A stretch of DNA of 64,000 nucleotides from DASWIG01 sp965371445 (GCA_965371445.1 CBDUYN010000027.1:1-64000), one strand, 5' to 3'; shown: positions 48,569 to 57,778, counted from the first letter of the stretch. Notes: a model not told the origin generated them from the sequence alone. Translations and numbers: made by a program.

Positions 48569-50098
48569 ATGTTGCCGCGTCCGACCCAGAACGTGCGGCT
48601 CCGACCCCTGCTTGCGCTGGGCGACGGAGCGGCGATCCTGCTGGCGATCTACCTCGGCCACCTGATCCGCTTCTCTTCCAGTCACTTCGCCAGCAAATGG
48701 GGAGTGCTGCTGGAAAACCCGGGTCTGCTCGGCTGGGCGGTCTTCAGCTGCTGGATCCTCGCCGCCGCGGCCGAGCTCTACGAGCCGCATCTCTTCCACC
48801 AGGCCTGGGAGGTCTCGATTCGCGTGACGGTGGTGCTGGTGGTCTGGTCGGCAGGCATGATCCTCGCCTCCTACACCAAGCCCGATTGGGTCTACGGCCG
48901 CGGCCTGCTGTTCCTGACCGTGCTCGTGGCCTGGCCGCTCTTGCTGCTCGACCGCCGGGTGGTGGCGTTGTGGCTCGGGCAGCGGCGACGCGCACCCGCG
49001 TTGGTGGTCGGCACAGGCGACGCCGTCAAGGCGTTCTGCCGCGACCTCGCCGAGCGGCCGGGGGCACCCTGGAAGCCGATCGACGGCTCAGGTTTCGCCG
49101 CCGAGGAGATCCACGACCACATCGAGGCGCTCGACGCGCGTCTGATCATCGTCGTCGAATCCAACGGTTCGACGCCTCCTTTGAATCTTCCCGCGCTCCA
49201 CTTCTCAGGCGTCCCGGTGGTGGCCGCGGTCGACCTCTGGGCGTGGCTCGACGAGCGCCTGCCTTTGGAGACGCTGTCGCCGGAGCTCGTCTTGCACCAG
49301 CCGGGGCTCGGCGCGGTCCACTGGAACAGCCTCCACCGGCTGACGCGCTACGTCGACTTCGCTCTGGCGGCGCTGCTGCTCGTCGCGACCTCGCCCGTGC
49401 TCGTCGTCGCGATGGCCCTCGTCGCCCTCGTCGACGGCTTGCCGGTGTTCTATCGCCAGGAGCGACTCGGCCAGTTCGGCCGAGCGTTCAAGATCTGGAA
49501 GCTACGCACCATGCGCCGCGACGCCGAGCCGAGCGGTCCCCGCTTCGCGACCGAGCGCGATCCCCGAGTCTCCCGGTTGGGAGCGGTGCTGCGGCGCCTG
49601 CGGATCGACGAGCTGCCGCAGCTCCTGAACGTCCTGCGCGGCGAGATGGCGATCGTCGGGCCAAGGCCGGAGCGCCCCTCTTTTTCCGCCCGCCTGGCGA
49701 GCCAGATCCCCTTCTACAGCTTTCGTCTGGCCGTGCGCCCGGGGATCACGGGGTGGGCCCAGATCAACACCTCCTACGCTCGGGACCTCAAGGGACATCG
49801 GCGGAAGCTCGAATTCGACCTCTACTACATCCGAGAGTCCTCGCTTCGGCTCTACCTCTTGACGCTCCTGCGGACGTTGAGCGCCATGATCGCCGGCAAC
49901 CGCCGTCCGGCGGAGTCAGTCCCCGGCCCTGGCCCGCTCCAGGAACGACTCGAACCGGGCGACGACGCGCGGCAAGGCGTGGTGAGCGCGGACCCACTCC
50001 CAGCCGAGCCGCCGCTGGCTGTCGGCGGCTCGCCGGCCGCCGGTTCGCCGGCCGCCGGTTCGCCGGCCGCCGGTTCGCCGGCCGCCAAGAAGCCTTAG
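48569..50098 (+). CDS. Polyprenyl-phosphate sugar-1-phosphate transferase (EPS initiating enzyme)
   Basis: This 509-aa protein has about four N-terminal transmembrane helices, a central Rossmann-like region, another helix, and the C-terminal bacterial sugar transferase domain. Key segments are FYRQERLGQFGRAFKIWKLR, LRRLRIDELPQLLNVLRGEM, IVGPRPERP and RPGITGWAQIN. It attaches the first sugar phosphate to undecaprenyl phosphate for exopolysaccharide or O-antigen. After the usual family end (about 49915) the frame runs on for about 60 residues through a 15-bp tandem repeat (AAGSP units), overlapping the facing glycosyltransferase gene by 183 bp. An alternative start exists at 48539. Confidence 0.9.
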   Translation: MLPRPTQNVRLRPLLALGDGAAILLAIYLGHLIRFSSSHFASKWGVLLENPGLLGWAVFSCWILAAAAELYEPHLFHQAWEVSIRVTVVLVVWSAGMILASYTKPDWVYGRGLLFLTVLVAWPLLLLDRRVVALWLGQRRRAPALVVGTGDAVKAFCRDLAERPGAPWKPIDGSGFAAEEIHDHIEALDARLIIVVESNGSTPPLNLPALHFSGVPVVAAVDLWAWLDERLPLETLSPELVLHQPGLGAVHWNSLHRLTRYVDFALAALLLVATSPVLVVAMALVALVDGLPVFYRQERLGQFGRAFKIWKLRTMRRDAEPSGPRFATERDPRVSRLGAVLRRLRIDELPQLLNVLRGEMAIVGPRPERPSFSARLASQIPFYSFRLAVRPGITGWAQINTSYARDLKGHRRKLEFDLYYIRESSLRLYLLTLLRTLSAMIAGNRRPAESVPGPGPLQERLEPGDDARQGVVSADPLPAEPPLAVGGSPAAGSPAAGSPAAGSPAAKKP

Positions 50099-51130
50099 GA
50101 CCTCCTCGGCGAACGCCTCCTCGCCCTCGGCGACGGCGACACAACCGGGCTCGATGCCGTCGAGCCCCTGCCGTCCCAGGAGGCTCGTGACGACGGGGAC
50201 GCCGTCGGCCAACGCCTCAAGGATCTTGATCGGTGTCCCGGAGCCGGACCTGAGCGGCACCACGGCGACCGCCGCCGCCCGCCGGATCGCCCCCAGGTCC
50301 TTCGGGTCGGCAAAGACCTTCACGCCGGGAAGCGCGGCAAGACGCCGGACACGCCGCGCCGGCCGCGCTCCCGCCAGCCACCATTCGGCCCCGGGCCGGT
50401 GGGCGCGGATCCGCGGCCAGATCCGTTCGGCGAACCACGACGCGGCGTCCACGGTCGGAAAGTAGCCAAGGTTACCGGAGAGCAGGACGACGTCGCCGGC
50501 CGTCTCCGGAGCCGGCTCTACGTCGCCGACCGGCACACCGAAAGGCACCACGGAGACTTTGGGCGCGAGAGCGGCGTCGCGGCCGACGAGCGCCCGGCGA
50601 TCGCGCTCGCTGACCACCGAGGCGGCGGCGAGCCGGCGGACGAGCTCCGCGTCCCAGGACCCCATGCGCCGTGCCTCCCAGGCGAGGAGGGGACCGAGCA
50701 GCGGATCGCGGCGCGCGCGGTTCATGAGGTTGAGCTCCAGGCTGTCGACGAGGTCGACCACCGCTGGCACCGGCCAACGGCGCCGCAGGAGCCAGCCCAC
50801 CCGCGAGAGGACCGCCACCGCGACGTCGGGCCGGAAGCGGTCGAGCTCGGCGGCGAAGGCGCGCTCAAGGCGCGGCTCGACGTGGAGCGCGACCTGCGCC
50901 GGCATGGCGGCGTGGCGCAGCAGTCCGGCGAGCATGCGAAGGCGTCCGAGCGGCACCGTCTCTCCGCCAACGGCCGCGGGGAAAGGGCGAGCGGCGAAGC
51001 CCGGCGGCCGGAGCGCCAGGAGGTGGACGTCGTGCCGGGGGGCGAGGCCGGTGAGCCACCCCGCGGCCCGTGCCTGATCGCCACGGCGGGGAGGCCAAGG
51101 GGGACGCGCGGTGACGAAGAGAATCCGCAT
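49916..51130 (-). CDS. Glycosyltransferase, GT4-like
   Basis: The 404-aa GT-B-fold enzyme opens with MRILFVTARPPWPPRRGDQ. It has an acceptor domain (VDLVDSLELNLMNRARRD) and a donor domain with GNLGYFPTVDAASWF and the nucleotide-sugar segment VVPLRSGSGTPIKILEALADGVPVV. It resembles TIGR03087-like transferases linked to exopolysaccharide or exosortase clusters. The C-terminal helix (VRAHHALPRVVARFESFLER) is typical. Just before it lies a GGRRT repeat tract encoded opposite the AAGSP repeats of the facing gene. It probably extends the polymer started by the adjacent sugar transferase. Confidence 0.88.
   Translation of the reverse strand: MRILFVTARPPWPPRRGDQARAAGWLTGLAPRHDVHLLALRPPGFAARPFPAAVGGETVPLGRLRMLAGLLRHAAMPAQVALHVEPRLERAFAAELDRFRPDVAVAVLSRVGWLLRRRWPVPAVVDLVDSLELNLMNRARRDPLLGPLLAWEARRMGSWDAELVRRLAAASVVSERDRRALVGRDAALAPKVSVVPFGVPVGDVEPAPETAGDVVLLSGNLGYFPTVDAASWFAERIWPRIRAHRPGAEWWLAGARPARRVRRLAALPGVKVFADPKDLGAIRRAAAVAVVPLRSGSGTPIKILEALADGVPVVTSLLGRQGLDGIEPGCVAVAEGEEAFAEEVLRLLGGRRTGGRRTGGRRTGGRRAADSQRRLGWEWVRAHHALPRVVARFESFLERARAGD
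50027..50086. repeat. Four tandem 15-bp units coding on both strands
   Basis: Units begin at 50027, 50042, 50057 and 50072; the last three are identical, and the first differs by one base (GGCTCG versus GGTTCG). The + strand reads AAGSP repeats in the sugar transferase and the - strand reads GGRRT repeats in the glycosyltransferase. Confidence 0.95.
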
Positions 51131-51203
51131 GGATGAGGTAGCCTATCCCAAGCAGACACGGAGCTGTTCATCGAGACGCTGCGGCCGGCCTCTTGAGCTC
51201 CGA

Positions 51204-51209
51204 TAGGAT
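51204..51209 (+). promoter_or_regulatory. Candidate -10 (TAGGAT) of the beta-propeller gene
   Basis: TAGGAT ends nine bases before the ATG at 51219, with no ribosome site between, so the transcript would be nearly leaderless. Confidence 0.4.
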
Positions 51210-51218
51210 CCGCCACCC

Positions 51219-52763
51219 ATGAACGAGACCGAGAAAGAAGCCCTCCGTCCTGGCGTCCGCTGGTGGCCGGCCGTGGTGATCGTCGCCGTCTGCGCGGGCC
51301 TGCTCGCCTACAACGCCCTCCGCGACACCGGGCACGCCCAGTCGCAGGTCATCTTCACCTTTCCGGTGCTGTTTTTCGGCGCGCTCCTCCTCTTCCTCTG
51401 GGCGGTGCTCTTCTCGCGCCTCCCAGGCCGGACGCGGCGCGCCGTCTTTCTCGCCGTGGCGCTCGTCGTCGCCGCGGGCGTGTCGCTTTTCCGCATCAAG
51501 GGGGTTGACGGCAACATCGTCCCGATCCTGGGCTTTCGCTGGGCCGGCGAGCGCAGCTACGGCGAAGCGGCCGCGACGGCGGCCGCGGTCGGGACCGTTC
51601 CGGGAGGCGCCGACTACCCGCAGTTCTACGGACCGGAGAGGACCGCCGTCGTTTCAGGTCCACGCTTGGCACGCGACTGGGAGGCCTCGCCGCCGCGTGA
51701 GCTCTGGCGCCACGACGTCGGCGAAGGCTGGTCGGCGTTCGCGGTGGCGGGCGACGCCGCCGTGACCCAGGAGATGCGCGGCTCCGACGAGGTCGTCGTG
51801 CGCTACGAGCTGCTGACCGGACGCGAGGTCTGGGTCCATTCGCAGCACGCGCCTTTCGTGACCACGGTCGGCGGCAGCGGGCCCCGCGCCACGCCGACGA
51901 TCGCCGGCGGACGCGTCTACGCCCTCGGGGCGACCGGGATCCTTTCCTCTATCGAGCTCCTCGACGGCCGCCTCGTCTGGTCGCGCAACATCCTCGACGA
52001 CCACGGCGCCGTCCTCCAGGACTGGGGCATGCCGTCCTCGCCGCTCGTTGTCGGCGAGCTCGTCGTCGTGCTTCTGGGACGCGGCGGCAAGTCGCTCGCC
52101 GCCTACGACCGGGAGAGCGGCGAGATCGCCTGGCAGCAGGGCGAGGACCAGGGCAGCTACTCGACGCCGACGCTCGCCACCGTCGACGGGGTCGAGCAGA
52201 TCCTCGTCGTCAACCAGCAAAGCGTCGCCGGGCACGACCCGGTGTCGGGGGAGAGGCTGTGGCGCGAGCCGTGGGAAGAAGGCAACGAAAAAGTGACGCC
52301 GCCACTTGTGCTCGGCGAGGACCGCGTCCTCGTCTCGGCGGGCTACGGGCTCGGTAGCCGGCTCCTCGCGGTGCGCCGCGACGCCGAGGGCTTCGCCGTC
52401 GAAGAGCTCTGGTCGGGACGGCGGCTCAAGTCGAAGTTCGCCTCCATGGTCGCCCGAGACGGTATCGTCTACGGCCTCGACGACGGCATCCTGACCGCCG
52501 TCGAGGCGGCGACGGGCGAGCGGCGCTGGAAGCACGGACGCTACGGCCACGGCCAGATGATCCTGGTCGGCGACCTGCTCCTGATCCAGGCCGAGGACGG
52601 CGACGTCGTCCTCGTCGAGGCCCGTCCCGACGAGCACCGCGAGCTCGGTCGCCTGGAAGCGCTCGGCTCGAAGACCTGGAACCCGCCGGCGCTCGCCGGA
52701 CGCTACCTCCTGGTGCGCAACAACCGCGAAGCCGTTTGCTACGAGCTTGCCGTCGAGGGTTGA
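51219..52763 (+). CDS. Membrane-anchored PQQ-type beta-propeller protein
   Basis: This 514-aa protein has three N-terminal transmembrane helices (about 14-35, 45-65, 73-90) and then a periplasmic eight-bladed-type propeller with repeated strands such as PRELWRHDVGEGW, GGRVYALGATGILSSIELLD and GREVWVHSQH. It resembles BamB or PQQ-dehydrogenase propellers, but the catalytic residues for PQQ are not evident, so a scaffold or binding role is more likely. It stands between the divergent glycosyltransferase and the convergent gatD gene. Confidence 0.85.
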   Translation: MNETEKEALRPGVRWWPAVVIVAVCAGLLAYNALRDTGHAQSQVIFTFPVLFFGALLLFLWAVLFSRLPGRTRRAVFLAVALVVAAGVSLFRIKGVDGNIVPILGFRWAGERSYGEAAATAAAVGTVPGGADYPQFYGPERTAVVSGPRLARDWEASPPRELWRHDVGEGWSAFAVAGDAAVTQEMRGSDEVVVRYELLTGREVWVHSQHAPFVTTVGGSGPRATPTIAGGRVYALGATGILSSIELLDGRLVWSRNILDDHGAVLQDWGMPSSPLVVGELVVVLLGRGGKSLAAYDRESGEIAWQQGEDQGSYSTPTLATVDGVEQILVVNQQSVAGHDPVSGERLWREPWEEGNEKVTPPLVLGEDRVLVSAGYGLGSRLLAVRRDAEGFAVEELWSGRRLKSKFASMVARDGIVYGLDDGILTAVEAATGERRWKHGRYGHGQMILVGDLLLIQAEDGDVVLVEARPDEHRELGRLEALGSKTWNPPALAGRYLLVRNNREAVCYELAVEG

Positions 52764-52774
52764 GGTAGACGCGG

Positions 52775-54169
52775 TCACTTCCAGTGGGCCGTGATGAACT
52801 CCTCGGTCTCCGGCAGCCCGCCCTGGAGGATGAGGTAGCCGTTGTGCGGCTCGCGCTCGGTGATCTCGTGGTTGATCGTACGCCGCATCAGGCGCTCCAC
52901 CTCGTCGCGGTCGTCGGTGTGACCGAGGACCCAGCCGAGCTTCATGAGGGCGGTCTCGGGCAACATGTTGTCGAGCGGCACGACGCCGATGTCGAGGAGA
53001 TCGCGCCCGGTGTCGTAGACGTACATCTGCGAGTAGCCCCAGAGCGTCTGCACCGTCATCATCACGTGGACGCCGGACTCGATGACCTCTCGCAGCGTCG
53101 GAAAGACCGGCCGGTTGACGTGGCCGAGGCCGGTGCCGGCGATGACGATGCCGCGGTAGCCCTTCTCGGCCAGCGCTTCCAGCACGTCGGGCTTCATTCC
53201 CGGGTAGTAGTAGAGGATCGTCACCCGGTCGTCGTAGGCGGTGTCGATTTTGACCTGGCGCGACGGATCGCGGCGCCGGTAATCGGAGGTCAGCGGCTCG
53301 ACGCTCTTGCGGCTCACCTTGGCCAGTGGGATGTCGCCGACGGTCCGGAACGTCGACCGGTAGGAGCTGTGCATCTTGCGGCAGCGGGTGCCGCGGTGGA
53401 GCAGTCCGTACTGGTCGGAGGTGGGGCCGAACATGGCGATCTGCACCTCGGCGACGTCGCCGTAACCCGCGGCGCTCACGGCGTAGATCAGGTTCAGGGC
53501 GGCGTCGCTTGAGGGACGGTCGGAGCTGCGCTGCGAGCCGACGACGACGATCGGCACGGGCGAGTCCTGGACCATGAAGGAGAGGATGGCCGCCGTATGC
53601 CCCATGGTGTCGGTACCGTGGCCGACGACGACACCGTCGGCGCCGGCGCGGATCTCCTCGCCTATCGCCTCGGCCAGGGTGACGTACTCCGTCCAGCCCA
53701 TGTTCTCCGAGAAGACGCCGAAGATCTTGCGAGTCGTCAGGTTGCAGAGCTCGGCGAGCTCCGGCACGGCGCCGTAGAGCTCGCCCGGGGTGAAGGCCGG
53801 GATCACCGCACCCGTACGGTAGTCGAGGCGCGAAGCGATGGTCCCGCCGGTGCCGAGGAGCGTCACCTTGGGGAGCTCGTCGTGGCGCGGAAACTCCTGC
53901 TCCGGGATCTTGTAGACCGCCTTCTTGTAGCCCACCTCCTCGATCGACTCGACGCGGTCGACGTGGACGCCGACGTTGTAGCCGTTCTTGAGCTTCAAGA
54001 CGACGTGCAGGTCGTCAGAGGTCTCGCTGCGGGGCAGGACGACGCCCTCGAAGACGCTCCCCGCCTGGTTCGTGACCCGAACGTCGCTCCACACCCGGAC
54101 ACCCCAGGATTCGAGGCGCCGGCGGGCGAGACCGCGGTAGCCCTTGAGGGGGTCTTCTTGGGTCGTCAT
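52775..54169 (-). CDS. gatD: Glutamyl-tRNA(Gln) amidotransferase subunit D (archaeal-type GatD)
   Basis: This 464-aa asparaginase-like subunit releases ammonia from an amide donor for Glu-tRNA(Gln) amidation. Residues 1-95 are a small beta-barrel N-domain (SVFEGVVLPRSETSDDLHVV, then LKNGYNVGV) found in GatD and not in plain L-asparaginase. The amidohydrolase domain has TGGTIAS (107-113, Thr110), GHGTDTMG (Thr186, Asp187) and HRGTRCRKMHSS (Lys265), the family's T-T-D-K set. Its start overlaps the gatE stop as ATGA. GatDE is the hallmark archaeal amidotransferase, so a bacterial copy suggests transfer. Confidence 0.93.
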   Translation of the reverse strand: MTTQEDPLKGYRGLARRRLESWGVRVWSDVRVTNQAGSVFEGVVLPRSETSDDLHVVLKLKNGYNVGVHVDRVESIEEVGYKKAVYKIPEQEFPRHDELPKVTLLGTGGTIASRLDYRTGAVIPAFTPGELYGAVPELAELCNLTTRKIFGVFSENMGWTEYVTLAEAIGEEIRAGADGVVVGHGTDTMGHTAAILSFMVQDSPVPIVVVGSQRSSDRPSSDAALNLIYAVSAAGYGDVAEVQIAMFGPTSDQYGLLHRGTRCRKMHSSYRSTFRTVGDIPLAKVSRKSVEPLTSDYRRRDPSRQVKIDTAYDDRVTILYYYPGMKPDVLEALAEKGYRGIVIAGTGLGHVNRPVFPTLREVIESGVHVMMTVQTLWGYSQMYVYDTGRDLLDIGVVPLDNMLPETALMKLGWVLGHTDDRDEVERLMRRTINHEITEREPHNGYLILQGGLPETEEFITAHWK

Positions 54170-56127
54170 CTATCTCCTCCGTCCGTCATTGGGGCGGTTT
54201 CGAGAGCCTCTCTCACCCGTGTGGCGCCGACCTTGCCTCGTAGCTCGTCCATCCCGAGACCCAGCAGACGACGCTGCCCACCTTCTCCGTCCGGACGCTC
54301 GGACCGCGCCAGCTCCGCCAGACGCTCGCTCCAGCCCGCGGGCTCGTGCCCCAGCCCCGCCTCACGGATGATCTCCGCCACCGGACGCTCGGGCTCACGG
54401 CTGACGAGCACGGCGAGCTCCTTCCAGGCCTCCCAGAGCACCGGACTCTCGGCGGCGGCACGGAACAGCTCGCACCAGCGCTCTACGGACACGGCGTCGA
54501 CCGCGACGCCGTCGCGGCGTAGACCCTTCAGCCGTTCGCCGAAGAAGAAGCACGCCCGGCGAAGCGCCTCCTGGCCCACCTCCTCCACCACCCGGTCGAC
54601 GAGCCTCGCGCCGCCACGGCGGATCAGGTAGTGGCTCGTGGAGCGCGGAACGCCGGCCGCGGCGTAGCGCGCCTCGCGCTCCCAGGGCGGCTCGGGGAGC
54701 GCCACGCGTAGCCCCTCCACCCGCCCCCGCGTGACGCGCTGCGGCGGGCTGTCGGTGTCCGGGTACATGCGCTCCGGCCCAGGCAGGATGCGCTCGAATC
54801 CCGTCGAGCCGTCGGGCAGCGGCTGGCGCGTCTCGTTCGGGACGCCCTCGGTGGCGTCGACGTAGCGGAGGCGGATCTCTTCAGCCGCCGTCACTGTGTC
54901 CTGCTCGGCGCCCCAGACGACGACGACGGCGTCGTCTTCGCTCGCGCGGATCCTCTTGCGCAAACGCCGCAGCTCTTCCTGTGCCCTCTCGTAGTCGGGC
55001 CACTTCTCCGAGTGCAGCAGGATCGGCTGCTGGTCGAGGGTGGCGATGACCCGGACGCGCCCGGCGAGCTCGTGGGCGAAGGTGTGGTCCGGCTGGGTCG
55101 GACGGTTCAAGGTGCCGCCGAGGCCCGGGAGCCGTACCGCGCGTACCGTAAACGGCCCCGCGCCGCGTTCCAACCCCCGCCCCCGGCCGCGCTCCTCGAG
55201 GAATCTTTCCCAGCTGACTCGGTGCAGGAGCTCCAGGTCCGACGCCGCGAAAAAACGCGTCACGTCGCGATGCTCCATGCCGACGGCGCCGGCAGCGGTG
55301 AAACCGCGCCGGTGGAGCTCGCCCTTAAGCGCCAGGAGCTCCACCTGACGGATCGCCTCGCCGTGCACCAGGGCCTTGGCCCGCCAGGCCTGGCAGACCC
55401 CCTTGATCTCCACCCGCCGGCCGCCCCGCACCGAGACGTTGACGTCCTGGCGGCTGGCGCCCAACCCGACGCGGACGTGCCCCGTCGAGCGGCAGACCCG
55501 GCCGATCAAGAGAATCGCCTCCTCGACCTCCTCGGGCGTCTTGAGCTCCGGCCCGGTCACCGTCTCGATCAACGGCATGCCGAGCCGGTCGGTGCGCCAG
55601 ACGATCAGGTGCCCACCGTCGAAGACCTCGCGGCAGCTGTCCTCCTCGACACTCACCTGGGTGACGTTCAAAGTCCGTCCGCGAAAGGGAAGGGCGCCGC
55701 CGACGCCGACGATCGCCGTCCGCTGGAAGCCCGTCGGGATCGAGCCGTCGAGGTACTGCTTGCGGGCGATGTGCACTTCGTCGACGATGTCGCAGCCGAG
55801 CATCAGACACTGCTCGATGGCGATGTCGAGAGCCTGCTGGTTGACGAGGAATGGAGGCGTGTCGTCCATCTCGTAGGTGCAGACGTTGGACTGGTGCAGG
55901 AGGTAGACGATCTCCTTCTTGGTCTTGAACTCCATCAACGCAGTGCCGTCGTACTCTCCGAGCTCGGAGAGCGTCGGCCGCATGTGACGCAGGATCTCGC
56001 CGTCGTGGCTCGTCGTATAGAGACCCGCCGGACAGTGGCAGAACATCTTGCGGTCGGTCAGGAGCTGCTGATGGACCTCGAGACCGACCTTGAGGCCCAC
56101 CGATTCGTAGTCGAGAGTCTTGGGCAA
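54166..56127 (-). CDS. gatE: Glutamyl-tRNA(Gln) amidotransferase subunit E (archaeal-type GatE)
   Basis: This 653-aa subunit activates Glu-tRNA(Gln) and transfers ammonia. The GatB/E cradle opens with VGLKVGLEVHQQLLTDRKMF and CHC, then MPLIETVTGPELKTPEEVEE and GLGASRQDVNVSV-RGGRRVEIKGV. Unlike bacterial GatB (about 480 aa) it has an AspRS-like GAD insertion (about 325-420, with RVRVIATLDQQPILLHSEKW) and then a helical tail domain, which identifies GatE. The best start is TTG at 56127 (MPKTLDYESV) behind GGAGGAG; the upstream frame to 56256 is not family-like. It is co-transcribed with gatD. Confidence 0.92.
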   Translation of the reverse strand: MPKTLDYESVGLKVGLEVHQQLLTDRKMFCHCPAGLYTTSHDGEILRHMRPTLSELGEYDGTALMEFKTKKEIVYLLHQSNVCTYEMDDTPPFLVNQQALDIAIEQCLMLGCDIVDEVHIARKQYLDGSIPTGFQRTAIVGVGGALPFRGRTLNVTQVSVEEDSCREVFDGGHLIVWRTDRLGMPLIETVTGPELKTPEEVEEAILLIGRVCRSTGHVRVGLGASRQDVNVSVRGGRRVEIKGVCQAWRAKALVHGEAIRQVELLALKGELHRRGFTAAGAVGMEHRDVTRFFAASDLELLHRVSWERFLEERGRGRGLERGAGPFTVRAVRLPGLGGTLNRPTQPDHTFAHELAGRVRVIATLDQQPILLHSEKWPDYERAQEELRRLRKRIRASEDDAVVVVWGAEQDTVTAAEEIRLRYVDATEGVPNETRQPLPDGSTGFERILPGPERMYPDTDSPPQRVTRGRVEGLRVALPEPPWEREARYAAAGVPRSTSHYLIRRGGARLVDRVVEEVGQEALRRACFFFGERLKGLRRDGVAVDAVSVERWCELFRAAAESPVLWEAWKELAVLVSREPERPVAEIIREAGLGHEPAGWSERLAELARSERPDGEGGQRRLLGLGMDELRGKVGATRVREALETAPMTDGGDR

Positions 56128-56171
56128 GGGGTTTCTCCTCCCTCCTGGCGCTGCGGCGCCGAAGTGGCCGG

Positions 56172-56180
56172 ATCCTAGCA
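56172..56180 (-). promoter_or_regulatory. Extended -10 (TGC-TAGGAT) of the gatE-gatD operon
   Basis: On the - strand TGCTAGGAT ends 44 bases before the gatE start; initiation near 56165 gives a leader of about 37 nt with a GGAGGAG ribosome site. Confidence 0.5.
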
Positions 56181-56257
56181 CCGCGCGGTGCGCAGCGCCG
56201 GGAGCACGGACGCAGGAATCCGTTAAGCTAGGACGCTCTCTCAGGGAGGTCCGCAAG

Positions 56258-57778
56258 ATGCGCCGATCCTTTCAAGCCGGAGCGATCCGGCTCAGCAGCC
56301 TTCTTCTCCTGCTCGCGTTGTCACTGGCCGGTCTGGGACTGCTGGCTGCGATCCGTCAGGTCGGCGTGCTGATCGGATTCCTCCTGGGCATGGCGGTTGC
56401 GGCGTCGGTCGTCGTCGATTGTCAACGTAGGATCTACGGCCGACTCAAGACTCTGGACGACGCCATTCGGCGGATCGACGGCGGGGACCTCGAGGCGCGT
56501 GCCGAGACGCGCCCCAAGCCCCACGACGAGGTCGACGCCCTCATGGAGGCGTTCAACCAGATGGCGCAGCGCCTTGAGCTCCTCTTGACCGACGCCGAGA
56601 AAGAGGTCGGTGAGCGCCGGCGGGCGGAGATCCAGCTTTCCCACTCCCAGGAGATCCTCGAGCAAAAAAACTGGGAGCTCTTGCGCCTGACGGCGATCAT
56701 GGAGTCGACGAGCGACCTCGTGGCGATGGTCGACCCGACCCTTCATCTCCTCTACCTGAACCCGGCGGGCCGGCGGCTGCTGGGCCTCGTCGACGAGGAC
56801 CCCGTCGGCCGGCGGCTGCGCAGCCCGCAACCGCCCTGGGCCGCGAAGCTGCTGCGCAACGTCGCCTTCCCCGCGGCGATGCGCGACGGTGTCTGGGTCG
56901 GCGAGACGGCGATCCTGCAACGCACCCCGGAGGGAAAGCGGGAGGTTTCCGTCTCGCAGCTCATCGTGGCCCACAGGGCACCTCACGGCGAGCTCGAATA
57001 CTTCTCGACCGTCGTGCGCGACATCACCGAGATCAAAGAGGCCGAGAGGGCCCAGAGGGAGCTGAACGCGCAACTCGCAGCCCAGATCAACGAGCTCGAG
57101 AGCTTCGCCTACACCGTGTCGCACGACATCAAGGCGCCGCTTTTTACCATCACGGGCTTCCTCGGCTACCTGGAGGAGGACCTCGCCGCCGGCGAAAGCG
57201 ACCAGGTTCGCGAGGACGTCCAAGTCATCCGCACGGCCGCCAACCAGATGCACCAGCTCCTCGAGGGCATCCTGGAGCTCTCGCGCGTCGGGAGGAGGGA
57301 GAACCGGCCGCAGGAGATCGACCTCGACGAGCTGGTCGGCGAGGCGATCGAGAGGGTCCAGGGCCGGATCGCCGAGCGCGGCGTCGCCATCGAGGTGGTC
57401 GAGAGCCTCGGCAAGGTCCGGGGAGACTACCAGCGGCTGGTCACGGTGTGGCAGAATCTGATCGACAACGCCGTCAAGTACATGGGCGAGAACCCCGATC
57501 CCCGGATCGAGGTCGGAGTGCGGACCGGCGACGCGTCCCGCGAGCGGGTCTTCTACGTGCGCGACAACGGCATCGGCATCGAGCCGGAGCTCCGGGAAAG
57601 AATCTTCGGCCTCTTCCACCAGCTCGACCGCGAGGCCGAAGGGACCGGCATCGGCCTGGCCCTTGCCCGGCGCATCGTCGAGTACCACGACGGACGGATC
57701 TGGGCCGAGTCGCAGGGCCTTGGCCACGGCACCACGTTCTGCCTGACCCTGGGCAGTCGTTCCCCGCAGAGCGAGTGA
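56258..57778 (+). CDS. PAS-containing sensor histidine kinase
   Basis: This 506-aa kinase has two transmembrane helices (about 11-31 and 35-53) with almost no periplasmic loop. HAMP follows (54-105), then a PAS domain (about 145-265), HisKA with His289 in TVSHDIKAPLFTITGF, and a complete HATPase_c: NLIDNAVKYMGEN (N box), DNGIGIEPELRERIFGLF (G1/F) and GTGIGLALARRIVEYHDG (G2). The lack of a sensing loop suggests cytoplasmic sensing by PAS. GGGAGG fixes the start. No response regulator is adjacent; a seven-helix membrane protein follows on the same strand. Confidence 0.93.
   Translation: MRRSFQAGAIRLSSLLLLLALSLAGLGLLAAIRQVGVLIGFLLGMAVAASVVVDCQRRIYGRLKTLDDAIRRIDGGDLEARAETRPKPHDEVDALMEAFNQMAQRLELLLTDAEKEVGERRRAEIQLSHSQEILEQKNWELLRLTAIMESTSDLVAMVDPTLHLLYLNPAGRRLLGLVDEDPVGRRLRSPQPPWAAKLLRNVAFPAAMRDGVWVGETAILQRTPEGKREVSVSQLIVAHRAPHGELEYFSTVVRDITEIKEAERAQRELNAQLAAQINELESFAYTVSHDIKAPLFTITGFLGYLEEDLAAGESDQVREDVQVIRTAANQMHQLLEGILELSRVGRRENRPQEIDLDELVGEAIERVQGRIAERGVAIEVVESLGKVRGDYQRLVTVWQNLIDNAVKYMGENPDPRIEVGVRTGDASRERVFYVRDNGIGIEPELRERIFGLFHQLDREAEGTGIGLALARRIVEYHDGRIWAESQGLGHGTTFCLTLGSRSPQSE

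Noticed and set aside
51219..52763. PQQ-dependent alcohol dehydrogenase
   Set aside because: The propeller strands are there, but the usual catalytic and PQQ-stacking residues are not evident, and it is membrane-anchored by three helices.
54166..56127. Bacterial GatB as the identity of this gene
   Set aside because: The length and the AspRS-like GAD insertion fit GatE, and the partner gene is GatD rather than GatA or GatC.
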